From: Candidatus Defluviilinea proxima
Lineage (GTDB): Bacteria; Chloroflexota; Anaerolineae; Anaerolineales; Villigracilaceae
Assembly (NCBI GenBank): GCA_016721115.1
Contig: JADKIW010000001.1
Span: 2,557,501 to 2,621,500 of the forward strand
Direction: 5' to 3'
Length of the DNA stretch: 64,000 bases
This document shows, in pieces, positions 17,287 through 24,948 of this stretch. Below the pieces are notes generated by a model. That model saw only the letters and a program-made list of their open reading frames with translations. It was not told the origin of the DNA and ran no database searches. Made by a program: the position numbers and the translations under genes. Numbering within the stretch: position 1 is the first letter of the stretch; each line of letters opens with the position of its first letter.

Positions 17287-18357
17287 ATGAATTTCGTATC
17301 TGTTGTTGGCGCACGCCCTGAATTTATTCAAGCCACCCCGGTGAGTCGTGCTTTGCGCAAAACTCATCAAGAGATCCTTGTTCATACTGGGCAACACTAC
17401 GACTATAAAATGTCGCAGACCTTCTTTGATGAACTGGGCATTCCGTCTCCAGATTACAACCTCGAAGTTGGCTCTGGCTCTCACGCTGTTCAGACTGCCG
17501 AAATGTTGATCCGCTTCGAAGAATTGCTTCTCAAAGAGAAACCTGATTGTGTCATCGTGCGCGGCGATACCAATTCCACTCTCGCGGGCGCATTAGCCGC
17601 TTGCAAACTGCACATCCCAACGGTCCATATTGAGGCGGGCGAACGCAGTTTTGACCGTCGCATGCCTGAAGAGATCAATCGTCTCGTCGCCGATAAACTC
17701 GCATCCGCATTTTTCTGCGTTAGCCAGACCGCTGTCAAACAGCTTGCGAACGAAGGCATTAAGAAGGATGTCTACTGGGTGGGCGATGTGATGCTGGATG
17801 CAAATCTTGCCAATCGGCCTCTCGCTCGACAAAAATCTACGGTTCTTTCTACACATGGGCTTGTTCCGGCTTCCTATGGGCTTGTTACTGTCCATCGTGC
17901 CGCCAACACCGACGACCCTCAGCGCTTGGCGAATATCGTAAAAGCCTTGAGCCAAGTGGGTGAGACTGTGGTATTCCCTGTTCATCCACGAACACGCGGC
18001 GCATTGGAGAAGCTCGATGTGAAGTTTGGTGATAACGTCCGCTTGATAGAACCAGTGGGCTACTTCGATATGATGGTGCTGGAAGAGAATGCACGTATAA
18101 TCGCCACGGACTCAGGCGGCGTTCAACGCGAGGCGTATTTTATGCAGAAGCCTTGTATCACTATGCGTGACGAAACTGAATGGACAGAAACTGTTGAAGT
18201 GGGATGGAATAAATTGGTCGGTGTGGAAGTAGATACGATCGTGAATGAATGGAAAACCTTCACGCCCCCTGCTGAACAACCTCCGATCTTTGGGGATGGC
18301 AAAGCGGGTGAGAAGATCGCAGACATTCTTGGCAAAATGAATTTATCAATCAATTAG
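17287..18357 (+). CDS. wecB: Non-hydrolysing UDP-GlcNAc 2-epimerase (WecB/WbpI-like)
   Basis: 356 residues. Converts UDP-GlcNAc-type sugars to the ManNAc epimer. GARPEFIQATPVSRAL (usual GTRPE), LVHTGQHYDYKMSQTFFDELGIP, RGDTNSTLAGAL (Asp94), HIEAGERSF (Glu116), PEEINR (Glu128/129), VHRAAN (His203), HPRTRG and DSGGVQREAYFMQKPCITMRDETEW are all present. The HTGQHYD..MS..FF..LGIP.PDYNL block and the late MRDETEW match the WbpI type that epimerises UDP-GlcNAc3NAc-uronate at least as well as plain WecB. Together with the dehydrogenase, acetyltransferase and aminotransferase at 32-36 kb this suggests a ManNAc3NAc-type product (inference). Confidence 0.9.
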   Translation: MNFVSVVGARPEFIQATPVSRALRKTHQEILVHTGQHYDYKMSQTFFDELGIPSPDYNLEVGSGSHAVQTAEMLIRFEELLLKEKPDCVIVRGDTNSTLAGALAACKLHIPTVHIEAGERSFDRRMPEEINRLVADKLASAFFCVSQTAVKQLANEGIKKDVYWVGDVMLDANLANRPLARQKSTVLSTHGLVPASYGLVTVHRAANTDDPQRLANIVKALSQVGETVVFPVHPRTRGALEKLDVKFGDNVRLIEPVGYFDMMVLEENARIIATDSGGVQREAYFMQKPCITMRDETEWTETVEVGWNKLVGVEVDTIVNEWKTFTPPAEQPPIFGDGKAGEKIADILGKMNLSIN

Positions 18358-18373
18358 TGAAAGTGAACTTGTC

Positions 18374-19696
18374 ATGACTCAAACATCAAAACAAAAAGTT
18401 GGAATCATAGGTGGAGGTATTATGGGCATCAGCCTTGGATACTTCCTCGCAAAACAGGGTGTCTCTGTAACCATTTATGAGGCGTCTCCTGTGCTAGGTG
18501 GTTTAGCTGGCCCTCTTGTCTTGGAAGATGGTACGGAAGTGGATCGTTTCTACCATGCCATTCTCTCCAGTGATCGCCATTTGCGTGAATTGTGCGAAGA
18601 GTTAGGTATCGTAGATCAATTTAGATTCAAGGAAACGAAAACAAGCTTCTATTACAAGAATGCTCTTTATCCGATGAACAATATGATCGATTTCCTGAAG
18701 TTCCCTCCGTTAGGTTGGATCGACCGTTTTCGCCTTGGCCTGACAGTCCTTGCCGCACAGTTTACAAGGGATTGGAAAAGCCTCGAGTCAATCAGTGTTC
18801 AAGATTGGTTGTTGAAGTGGGGTGGTAAAGTGACATTCCAGAATATCTGGCGTCCGATGTTGAAAGCCAAGTTCGATGCTGGTTTTGATAATGTTCCTGC
18901 CACATGGATATGGTCACGCCTTGTTCGTATGAAGTCTACACGTGAAGGCGCAAACCAGAAAGAAATGGCTGGTCATTTGATCGGTGGGTATATCACCTTG
19001 ATAAAGGCCATGACCGAAAAGATCAAGGAACTTGGCGGGGAAGTGCTTCTCAAGACCCCCGTCAAGGAAATTGTCATTGAGAATGGCAAAGCAACTGGTA
19101 TTCGGATGACGAATGACGAAGTTGTGAAGTTTGATAAGGTGGTTTGTACCATGCAAACGCCTGTGTTTCAGCGCTTGATCCCTAGTGCCGATAAAAATTA
19201 TCACGAATATCTTGGAAAGTCAGATTATCTGGGAATTATCGCGCCCTTGCTCGTTTTGAATCGTCCGTTGACTGGTTGTTGGACTGTGAACATCACCGAT
19301 GATCGCTTTCCGTTCACCGGCGTGATCGAGACCACCGCATTCATTGACCCGAAGTATGTGAATGGCTATCACCTTGTGTATTTACCGAAGTACACTGCTC
19401 CAGGCAGTGAATGGCAGAAGAAAACGGATGACGAGATCAAACAGATCTGGCTCGAAAACCTGAAAGCCATGTTCCCTGACTTTGACACAAAGTCGATCAA
19501 GTACTTCCTTATCCATCGTGAACGCTATGTTGAGCCGCTTCATGGCCTGAACGAGATAGACCTTGTCCCTGAAGTAAAAACTCCTATTGCAAACCTTTTC
19601 CTCGCTACTACATCTCAGATCTACCCTGCGTTGACAAATGGTGAATCAGTCAGTCGTCATGCTCGTGAATCGGCTGAAGTTGTGTTGAAAAATTAG
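18374..19696 (+). CDS. FAD-dependent oxidoreductase (protoporphyrinogen-oxidase/amine-oxidase fold)
   Basis: 440 residues. The N-terminus KVGIIGGGIMGISLGYFLAKQGVSVTIYEAS is a full FAD-binding Rossmann start with GxGxxG and the ribose-binding Glu; GGLAGP follows as in the amine-oxidase superfamily. The C-terminus has FLATTSQIYPALTNGESVSRHARESAEVV, the second FAD contact. HemY- and UDP-galactopyranose-mutase-like proteins share this fold, but the mutase signatures are not seen. Such proteins recur in glycan clusters without a firmly known role; a redox step on a lipid or sugar is a guess. It sits 16 bases after the epimerase gene. Confidence 0.82.
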   Translation: MTQTSKQKVGIIGGGIMGISLGYFLAKQGVSVTIYEASPVLGGLAGPLVLEDGTEVDRFYHAILSSDRHLRELCEELGIVDQFRFKETKTSFYYKNALYPMNNMIDFLKFPPLGWIDRFRLGLTVLAAQFTRDWKSLESISVQDWLLKWGGKVTFQNIWRPMLKAKFDAGFDNVPATWIWSRLVRMKSTREGANQKEMAGHLIGGYITLIKAMTEKIKELGGEVLLKTPVKEIVIENGKATGIRMTNDEVVKFDKVVCTMQTPVFQRLIPSADKNYHEYLGKSDYLGIIAPLLVLNRPLTGCWTVNITDDRFPFTGVIETTAFIDPKYVNGYHLVYLPKYTAPGSEWQKKTDDEIKQIWLENLKAMFPDFDTKSIKYFLIHRERYVEPLHGLNEIDLVPEVKTPIANLFLATTSQIYPALTNGESVSRHARESAEVVLKN

Positions 19697-19720
19697 TCTT
19701 GTGTTAAAGCGGAGAGACAG

Positions 19721-20299
19721 ATGGAGAATAAAGATTATATTATTGTAGTGTCAGGGTTACCACGCTCAGGAACATCCATGATGATGAAAATGCTTGAGGC
19801 TGGCGGACAACCCATTCTGACCGATAACCTGCGTGAACCCGATGCCAATAACCCGAATGGCTATTATGAGTTTGAACGTGTAAAGCAACTCACAGACGGC
19901 GACTTTGATTGGATACCTGAAGCAGGCGGAAAGGTTGTCAAGATCGTGACCGGCTTAGTCATGAACCTGCCATCGGATCACAAATATAAAGTCATCTTTA
20001 TGCAGAGGGCGATGAAGGAAGTCCTTTCCTCTCAAAAGAAGATGCTTGGGCGTTTAGGCCAGCAGGATGACAAGGTCGAGGATGAGAAGATGAAGAAGAT
20101 CTATCAGGAGCACCTTAAGCAGGTGAACGCCTGGATCGCAAAACAACCAAATATTGAAGTGTTGTACGTGAACTACAATACCATGCTGGGTAATCCGCTT
20201 GATTCATTACAAAAAGTCAATGACTTTTTAGGCGGCACGATGGATGTGAATCGCATGGCAGGTGTGGTTAATAAAGAATTGTATCGAGAAAGAAAATAA
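19721..20299 (+). CDS. Short sulfotransferase-like P-loop protein
   Basis: 192 residues. IIVVSGLPRSGTSMMMKMLEAGG is the 5'-phosphosulfate binding loop of PAPS sulfotransferases; IFMQRAMKEVLSSQKKML gives the R-x6/7-S 3'-phosphate contact. The protein is shorter than usual (about 250-320), and the segment between (REPDANNPNGYYEFE) is typical of a compact bacterial group. It would transfer sulfate from PAPS to a hydroxyl in the cytoplasm. A GGAGAGA box lies just before the ATG. It opens the block of phosphatase and sulfatase-fold genes, which suggests a linked role (inference). Confidence 0.78.
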   Translation: MENKDYIIVVSGLPRSGTSMMMKMLEAGGQPILTDNLREPDANNPNGYYEFERVKQLTDGDFDWIPEAGGKVVKIVTGLVMNLPSDHKYKVIFMQRAMKEVLSSQKKMLGRLGQQDDKVEDEKMKKIYQEHLKQVNAWIAKQPNIEVLYVNYNTMLGNPLDSLQKVNDFLGGTMDVNRMAGVVNKELYRERK

Positions 20300-20337
20300 A
20301 ATCGTTATTATTTATAGAGACAAGAAAGGAAAAGATC

Positions 20338-20574
20338 ATGAATATATTGTTTGGTATTTTGGGTTTGATCGCGCCGCATCGGCCTGCACAGTATTTGGGG
20401 CCAGAGACGTTGATGCCGTTGGCTTCTGTCCTGGCGGCGATTGCAGGGTTCTTTTTGATATTTTGGCGGCTGATCGTAAGATTTGTAAAAACGATTTACC
20501 GAAAGCTTCGTGGCTTACCCGATGAAGTTCCGCCCGAAGTGGAAGATGTTGTTGATGAAGAGCAGGACAAATAA
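20338..20574 (+). CDS. Small membrane protein with acidic tail, unknown function
   Basis: 78 residues. Two hydrophobic stretches (about 3-10 and 25-45; the second, LASVLAAIAGFFLIFWRLIV, is a clear transmembrane helix), then a basic segment KTIYRKLRG and an acidic tail rich in Glu/Asp (PPEVEDVVDEEQDK). An AAGGAAAAG box precedes the ATG, and 12 bases separate the stop from the phosphatase-superfamily gene. I do not recognise the family. The coding frame is supported by the ribosome site, the coherent amphipathic layout and the tight spacing. It may tether or regulate the downstream enzyme at the membrane (inference). Confidence 0.75.
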   Translation: MNILFGILGLIAPHRPAQYLGPETLMPLASVLAAIAGFFLIFWRLIVRFVKTIYRKLRGLPDEVPPEVEDVVDEEQDK

Positions 20575-20586
20575 TCTTATTTCACA

Positions 20587-22431
20587 ATGATGAAAAAAGT
20601 CATAGCCATTGGATTAGATGGGTTCGAGCCGAAGATCGCTGAGGCGATGATCGCGCGCGGTGAGCTGCCTAATTTGCAGAAATTGCAAGAGCAGGGCGGA
20701 TATTCCCGTTTGGGAACTACGCACTCTGCACAAACACCTGTTGCGTGGTCCACATTCTCGACCGGCACAAACCCCGGCGGGCATGGTATCTTCGACTTCC
20801 TGTCTCGCGACCCGAAGACGTATTTTCCCATCATGGCGCTTAGCCGTTATGAGCAAAAAAATGCCTTTGTGTTGCCAAAGGTTGTGAACATGCGGCGCGG
20901 CACTCCATTCTGGGACCTGTTGTCTGCAAGGGATGTGCAATCCACGATCTTGCGCGTGCCGTGTGCGTATCCGCCGGATCAAGTTAAGGGACGTTTGCTT
21001 TCTGGCGTTGGCGTGCCTGATCTGCGCGGAGGGTTTGGTACTCCTTCTTTTTATTCGAGTCGTAAGGATGTTCATGCCGACCAAGCCGAGAAGGTGGTCA
21101 CTGTCAGCGTGGACAAGGACCGGGTGGTTACGCAAGTCATCGGTCCGCGTGACCCGAAGACAAAGTCTGATCACAAATTTGATATCGGCATCCAAATCGT
21201 CAAAGAAGAAAACAAGGTTGTTATCACATCACAGGGACAGCCTGATAAACTGGAAGTGCAACTTGGCAAGTGGAGCAAGTGGCTGAAGGTCAAATTCAAA
21301 GTGGGGATGATGCAGACTGTTTCAGGTATCGTGCGATTCAACCTACGCCAGATCGAACCCGATTTTGAATTGTATGCTTCGCCGGTAAACTTTGAGACCG
21401 AGGAACCATTATTCCCGATCAGTTCACCGAAGGAGTATGCTCATGAACTGGCGATGAAGATCGGACGTTTTTATACGGCGGGCATGGCCGAAGATCATGA
21501 TGGTTTGAATTTGAATCGTTTTGATGAGGCCGCGTATCTTGAGCAGTGCCGTGTTGTGATGCGCGAACGCCGCAGGATGATGGAATTTGAATTGGGTAGG
21601 CTTGAAAGTGGATATTTCTTCTGCCTGTTCGATACGCCAGACCGCCTTGCCCACATGTTCTGGCGATTCCGCGAACCCGATCATCCATCCAATCGAACGC
21701 ATGGTTACAACCCTGAGTTCGCAAATGTAATTGAAGAACATTATCGTGAATGCGATGCGATTATTGGCGAAGCGATGAAGTATGTAGATAATGACACTCT
21801 CTTCATTGTTCTTAGCGATCACGGTATGAATTCATTCCAGCGTGGATTGAACGTTAACACATGGCTGTATGAAAACGGATACCTTGCATTGAAGTCTGGT
21901 GCCCAACCCGGTGATGGTGGTGACTTCTTCGAAAATGTGGATTGGGATAAGACCAAGGCCTATGCCATGGGGTTGGGATGTATCTTCCTCAATATCAAAG
22001 GACGCGAAGGTAACGGCATTCTGAGCAATGATGAAGCAGAAGCAACGCGTACAGGGATCGTAAGTGGATTAACTGGTTTGGTGGATCCAGATCGAAGCAC
22101 TGTGGCAGTTCGAAGCGTAGTCCGACGCGAGCAGGTGTATAGAGGTCCATATTTGGAGGAAGCTCCTGATTTGCTTGTCAATTTCTCCGAAGGATATCGA
22201 GTCTCATGGGATACACCGTTGGGTGGTGTGCCTCAAGGCATCTTCAAAGACAACCATAAACGCTGGGGCGGTGACCATGTCATTGATCCCGCACTGTCTT
22301 CGGGTGTGCTGTTCATGAATCGAAAATTCCGAACAGAGTCGCCGAGTCTGGTTGATCTTGCGCCAACGATTTTGAATACACTCGGTGTGCCAAAGGGCGC
22401 CGAAATGGAAGGGAGCGATCTTTTATCATGA
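20587..22431 (+). CDS. Alkaline-phosphatase-superfamily phosphodiesterase-like enzyme, cytoplasmic
   Basis: 614 residues. Type I phosphodiesterase/nucleotide pyrophosphatase fold with every metal ligand in place: IAIGLDGFEP (Asp11), QTPVAWSTFSTG with nucleophile Thr50, then GGHGIFDF, CLFDTPDRLAHMFW (Asp and His), IVLSDHGMNSF (Asp-His) and GGDHVIDPALSSG (His). No signal peptide or transmembrane segment is visible, so it should act inside the cell, unlike the sulfatase-fold proteins downstream. The substrate may be a nucleotide, phospholipid or phospho-sugar. The 3' end overlaps the next gene by four bases (ATGA), coupling it to a degenerate relative. Confidence 0.85.
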   Translation: MMKKVIAIGLDGFEPKIAEAMIARGELPNLQKLQEQGGYSRLGTTHSAQTPVAWSTFSTGTNPGGHGIFDFLSRDPKTYFPIMALSRYEQKNAFVLPKVVNMRRGTPFWDLLSARDVQSTILRVPCAYPPDQVKGRLLSGVGVPDLRGGFGTPSFYSSRKDVHADQAEKVVTVSVDKDRVVTQVIGPRDPKTKSDHKFDIGIQIVKEENKVVITSQGQPDKLEVQLGKWSKWLKVKFKVGMMQTVSGIVRFNLRQIEPDFELYASPVNFETEEPLFPISSPKEYAHELAMKIGRFYTAGMAEDHDGLNLNRFDEAAYLEQCRVVMRERRRMMEFELGRLESGYFFCLFDTPDRLAHMFWRFREPDHPSNRTHGYNPEFANVIEEHYRECDAIIGEAMKYVDNDTLFIVLSDHGMNSFQRGLNVNTWLYENGYLALKSGAQPGDGGDFFENVDWDKTKAYAMGLGCIFLNIKGREGNGILSNDEAEATRTGIVSGLTGLVDPDRSTVAVRSVVRREQVYRGPYLEEAPDLLVNFSEGYRVSWDTPLGGVPQGIFKDNHKRWGGDHVIDPALSSGVLFMNRKFRTESPSLVDLAPTILNTLGVPKGAEMEGSDLLS

Positions 22432-23045
22432 ATGTCCTTGTATTGAATTTCCCGGGTGCTGAGCCCAAAACCCTGTTCAGCGACAACCGCCTTGAGAATC
22501 TACACCGCTTGATGGATATGGGATGTTTTGGTGAGTTGAGCGGTTCTGGCGAATGGAATGTACTGGCACGTCAGGAAAGCCATACGCTTACATTGACCGA
22601 ATATTTCCAGCAGGCTGAGAAGCTTTGTGTGGACACGAGTGATCCTGTCACCTTACGTGAAAAACTCTCGGTAGGGGATTGGGATTATCTCCAATTCACC
22701 GCCGCCTCTTTCCCCGCCGATAACTGGTCCAGCGACGATTACCTTCGCCTCGACAATGAGTTGGGTGAGGCGCTTCAGGAATTGGACGATGACACGGTGA
22801 TCACAGTGCTTGGGAAAGGGTGCTTTGTGCTTGTCTCTGCGAGCAACCCGATCAGCGGAGAACACAAGGGTGGTTCATCTTCTGATATTGCTCCTACATT
22901 GGTGCAACTCACCGGGTATCCGCTTCCCTCTGCCACAGAGGGGAGATCCTGGGTGGCGGGCATGGAGTTAAATAGCACATCCGGTTTGACGGCCGACGAG
23001 CAAGAGATCCTTCGGGATCGTTTGAGTGGTTTGGGATACGTTTAG
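22428..23045 (+). CDS. Shrunken alkaline-phosphatase-superfamily relative, probable pseudoenzyme
   Basis: 205 residues. Its start VLVLNFPGAEPKTLF aligns with IAIGLDGFEPKIA of the upstream enzyme but has Pro in place of the metal-binding Asp. Its later TVITVLGKGCFVL stands where the family has SDHG, so the Asp-His pair is lost. The end GEHKGGSSSDIAPTLVQLTGYPLP...EGRSW and the closing EQEILRDRLSGLGYV match the C-termini of phosphatase/sulfatase family enzymes. Most of the catalytic middle is missing, yet the frame is clean and the gene is coupled by an ATGA overlap. A regulatory partner or a decayed but still translated copy are both possible. Confidence 0.75.
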   Translation: MNVLVLNFPGAEPKTLFSDNRLENLHRLMDMGCFGELSGSGEWNVLARQESHTLTLTEYFQQAEKLCVDTSDPVTLREKLSVGDWDYLQFTAASFPADNWSSDDYLRLDNELGEALQELDDDTVITVLGKGCFVLVSASNPISGEHKGGSSSDIAPTLVQLTGYPLPSATEGRSWVAGMELNSTSGLTADEQEILRDRLSGLGYV

Positions 23046-23047
23046 TT

Positions 23048-23088
23048 GTTCAGGTCACACATATAGTGTGGCCTGAACTTATTATTAT
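23048..23088 (+). terminator. Strong hairpin between phosphatase-family and sulfatase-family genes
   Basis: 13-bp stem GTTCAGGTCACAC (23048-23060) / GTGTGGCCTGAAC (23066-23078) with one G-U pair and a 5-base loop ATATA, followed by TTATTATTAT. It begins three bases after the stop at 23045. The T tract is interrupted, so termination may be partial; it could set lower expression of the sulfatase genes. Confidence 0.6.
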
Positions 23089-23099
23089 GGGTAAAAGCA

Positions 23100-24941
23100 A
23101 TGAAATTCAACAAAAAAATTGCGATTGATATTCTTTATTATTCGATTTGGTTTGGCTTATTGACAGGTCTTGTAGAAGGGGTATTGCTGTTTATCTTTCA
23201 ACGATTTGAATTGTTGAAAGGACAGATCACCTACCTTGGTTCCTCATGGGAAGTCATGTGGGTTGCTCCGCTCTTTGATCTGTTGTTCTTTTTGATCGCT
23301 GGTGCGTTCCTAATTCTTGCTTCTGGATTCCTCCCGCAGGTGTGGGCTAAAAGATTTGCGTTGCTTGTGTTTTCATTCTTGATGGTCTTCCCATGGATAT
23401 TGTCGTATCTATCCGGCAGAATAGGCCCTGCCTATATCGGCATCCTTGTGGCGGGTGTTGGCTATCAATTGTCGCTTCTCTTATATGAACGTGAGAAGAA
23501 ATTCCTTCCTTTTGTACAAAGAACTGTAAAAGGGATTGGCGTTTTTACACTTGTTCTTTTTATTATCATTCAAGGCGGCAACTGGATCCGGGAATGGTCC
23601 ACGGTGCGGAACCTGCCACAAGCAAAAGCATCTGCTCCGAATGTTCTTGTGATCGTCGTGGATACCTTACGTGCAGATCATTTGTCACTTCAAGGATATA
23701 CACGTACTACCGATCCGAATTTGACGCGCCTGGCAAGCGAAGGTGTCTTGTTCGAGAATGCCTATTCCACCTCCTCATGGACCTTGACATCTCATGCATC
23801 ACTCTTTACCGGGCGCTGGCCTTATGAACATAAGGCAGATGGTGGAAGAACTCTTGATAATACCTATCCCACCATCGCAGAAGCGCTTTCTGCACGCGGT
23901 TACCGCACTGGTGCATTCAATGGAAATTTTGAAACCGTCACGAAAAGATGGGGGTTTGCACGCGGCTTTGCTCATTTTGAAGATTACTATCAGACGGTTC
24001 CACAATTAACAGTAAGCTCGGTCTATGGCCGCTTTTTAGAATACTATGTTTTGCATAAAGTTTTGAACATGGAGTTCAAAATAGATCGGCTTTGGGCGCC
24101 AACGATCAATCGATCTGCACTCAATTGGATTGGCCAGGATTCTGAGCGTCCGTTTTTTGTATTTATCAATTACTTTGATGTCCATGCACCGTATATCTCT
24201 CCTGACCGTGGCATGTTCTCGGATTTGAAAAATCCTGGTGGCTTGGTGAATACGGATTGGACGACAGCCGATATTTACAACCCTAAAACTCCTGAGCAAA
24301 TTCAGGGTGAGATTGATGCCTATGACGGCGGGATATACTATACTGACCAACAGATTCAGAATTTGTTGGATGAATTAAAAAAGCGTGGTGTGCTCGAGAA
24401 CACCATTGTGATGGTCACATCGGATCATGGCGAGATGTTTGGCGAACACGGTCTTTGGGAACATCATAATTCTCTCTACAAGCCGGTGATCCATGTTCCG
24501 CTGATTATCTGGCAACCCAAATCGATCCCACAAGGAGTTCGAATCCCTGTTGCTGTCTCGAATGCCTCTATCCCTGCCACATTGCTGGATATGCTTGGAT
24601 ATACAGATCAGAAGGAATTTCCCGGCGCTTCATTGGCGGAATTATGGACCGACCCGACTGCAGCGGCTCAATGGCCGGACCCGATCGCTGAAATGGCAGA
24701 ATCCAGTTGGGTCAACCCGAATCATCTTTCCATCAAAGGTGATATGACGTCTGTCATCTCCACGGATTGGCAATATATCGAGCACGAATTTAATGGCGTT
24801 GAGTTGTACAATCTAAACGAAGACCCTGACCAAGAGCATAATCTTGCTGAACAAAACCCAACTGTGTTGGATGAACTTAAGAGTTATTACCTGGATGCCC
24901 TTGCTAAAATTGGTTTGACTTGGCCTTACGATAATAAATGA
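23100..24941 (+). CDS. Membrane-anchored sulfatase-fold protein with Thr at the nucleophile site
   Basis: 613 residues. The first 165 hold about five hydrophobic helices (LTGLVEGVLLFIF, LFDLLFFLIAGAFLILASGFL, FTLVLFIIIQGG); the catalytic domain follows outside the membrane. Metal and active-site landmarks: VLVIVVDTLRADHL (Asp188), SSWTLTSHASLFTGRWPYEH, NYFDVHAPY (Asp360, His362), TSDHGEMFGEHGLWEHH (Asp442, His443). In true sulfatases the formylglycine motif is C/S-x-P-S/A-R; here the aligned residue is Thr228 and the Arg is His. That resembles phospho-transferring members such as LtaS, which use Thr, more than sulfatases. It may add or remove a phospho-group on surface glycans. A paralogue follows eight bases later. 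Confidence 0.85.
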   Translation: MKFNKKIAIDILYYSIWFGLLTGLVEGVLLFIFQRFELLKGQITYLGSSWEVMWVAPLFDLLFFLIAGAFLILASGFLPQVWAKRFALLVFSFLMVFPWILSYLSGRIGPAYIGILVAGVGYQLSLLLYEREKKFLPFVQRTVKGIGVFTLVLFIIIQGGNWIREWSTVRNLPQAKASAPNVLVIVVDTLRADHLSLQGYTRTTDPNLTRLASEGVLFENAYSTSSWTLTSHASLFTGRWPYEHKADGGRTLDNTYPTIAEALSARGYRTGAFNGNFETVTKRWGFARGFAHFEDYYQTVPQLTVSSVYGRFLEYYVLHKVLNMEFKIDRLWAPTINRSALNWIGQDSERPFFVFINYFDVHAPYISPDRGMFSDLKNPGGLVNTDWTTADIYNPKTPEQIQGEIDAYDGGIYYTDQQIQNLLDELKKRGVLENTIVMVTSDHGEMFGEHGLWEHHNSLYKPVIHVPLIIWQPKSIPQGVRIPVAVSNASIPATLLDMLGYTDQKEFPGASLAELWTDPTAAAQWPDPIAEMAESSWVNPNHLSIKGDMTSVISTDWQYIEHEFNGVELYNLNEDPDQEHNLAEQNPTVLDELKSYYLDALAKIGLTWPYDNK

Positions 24942-24948
24942 GCCTACA

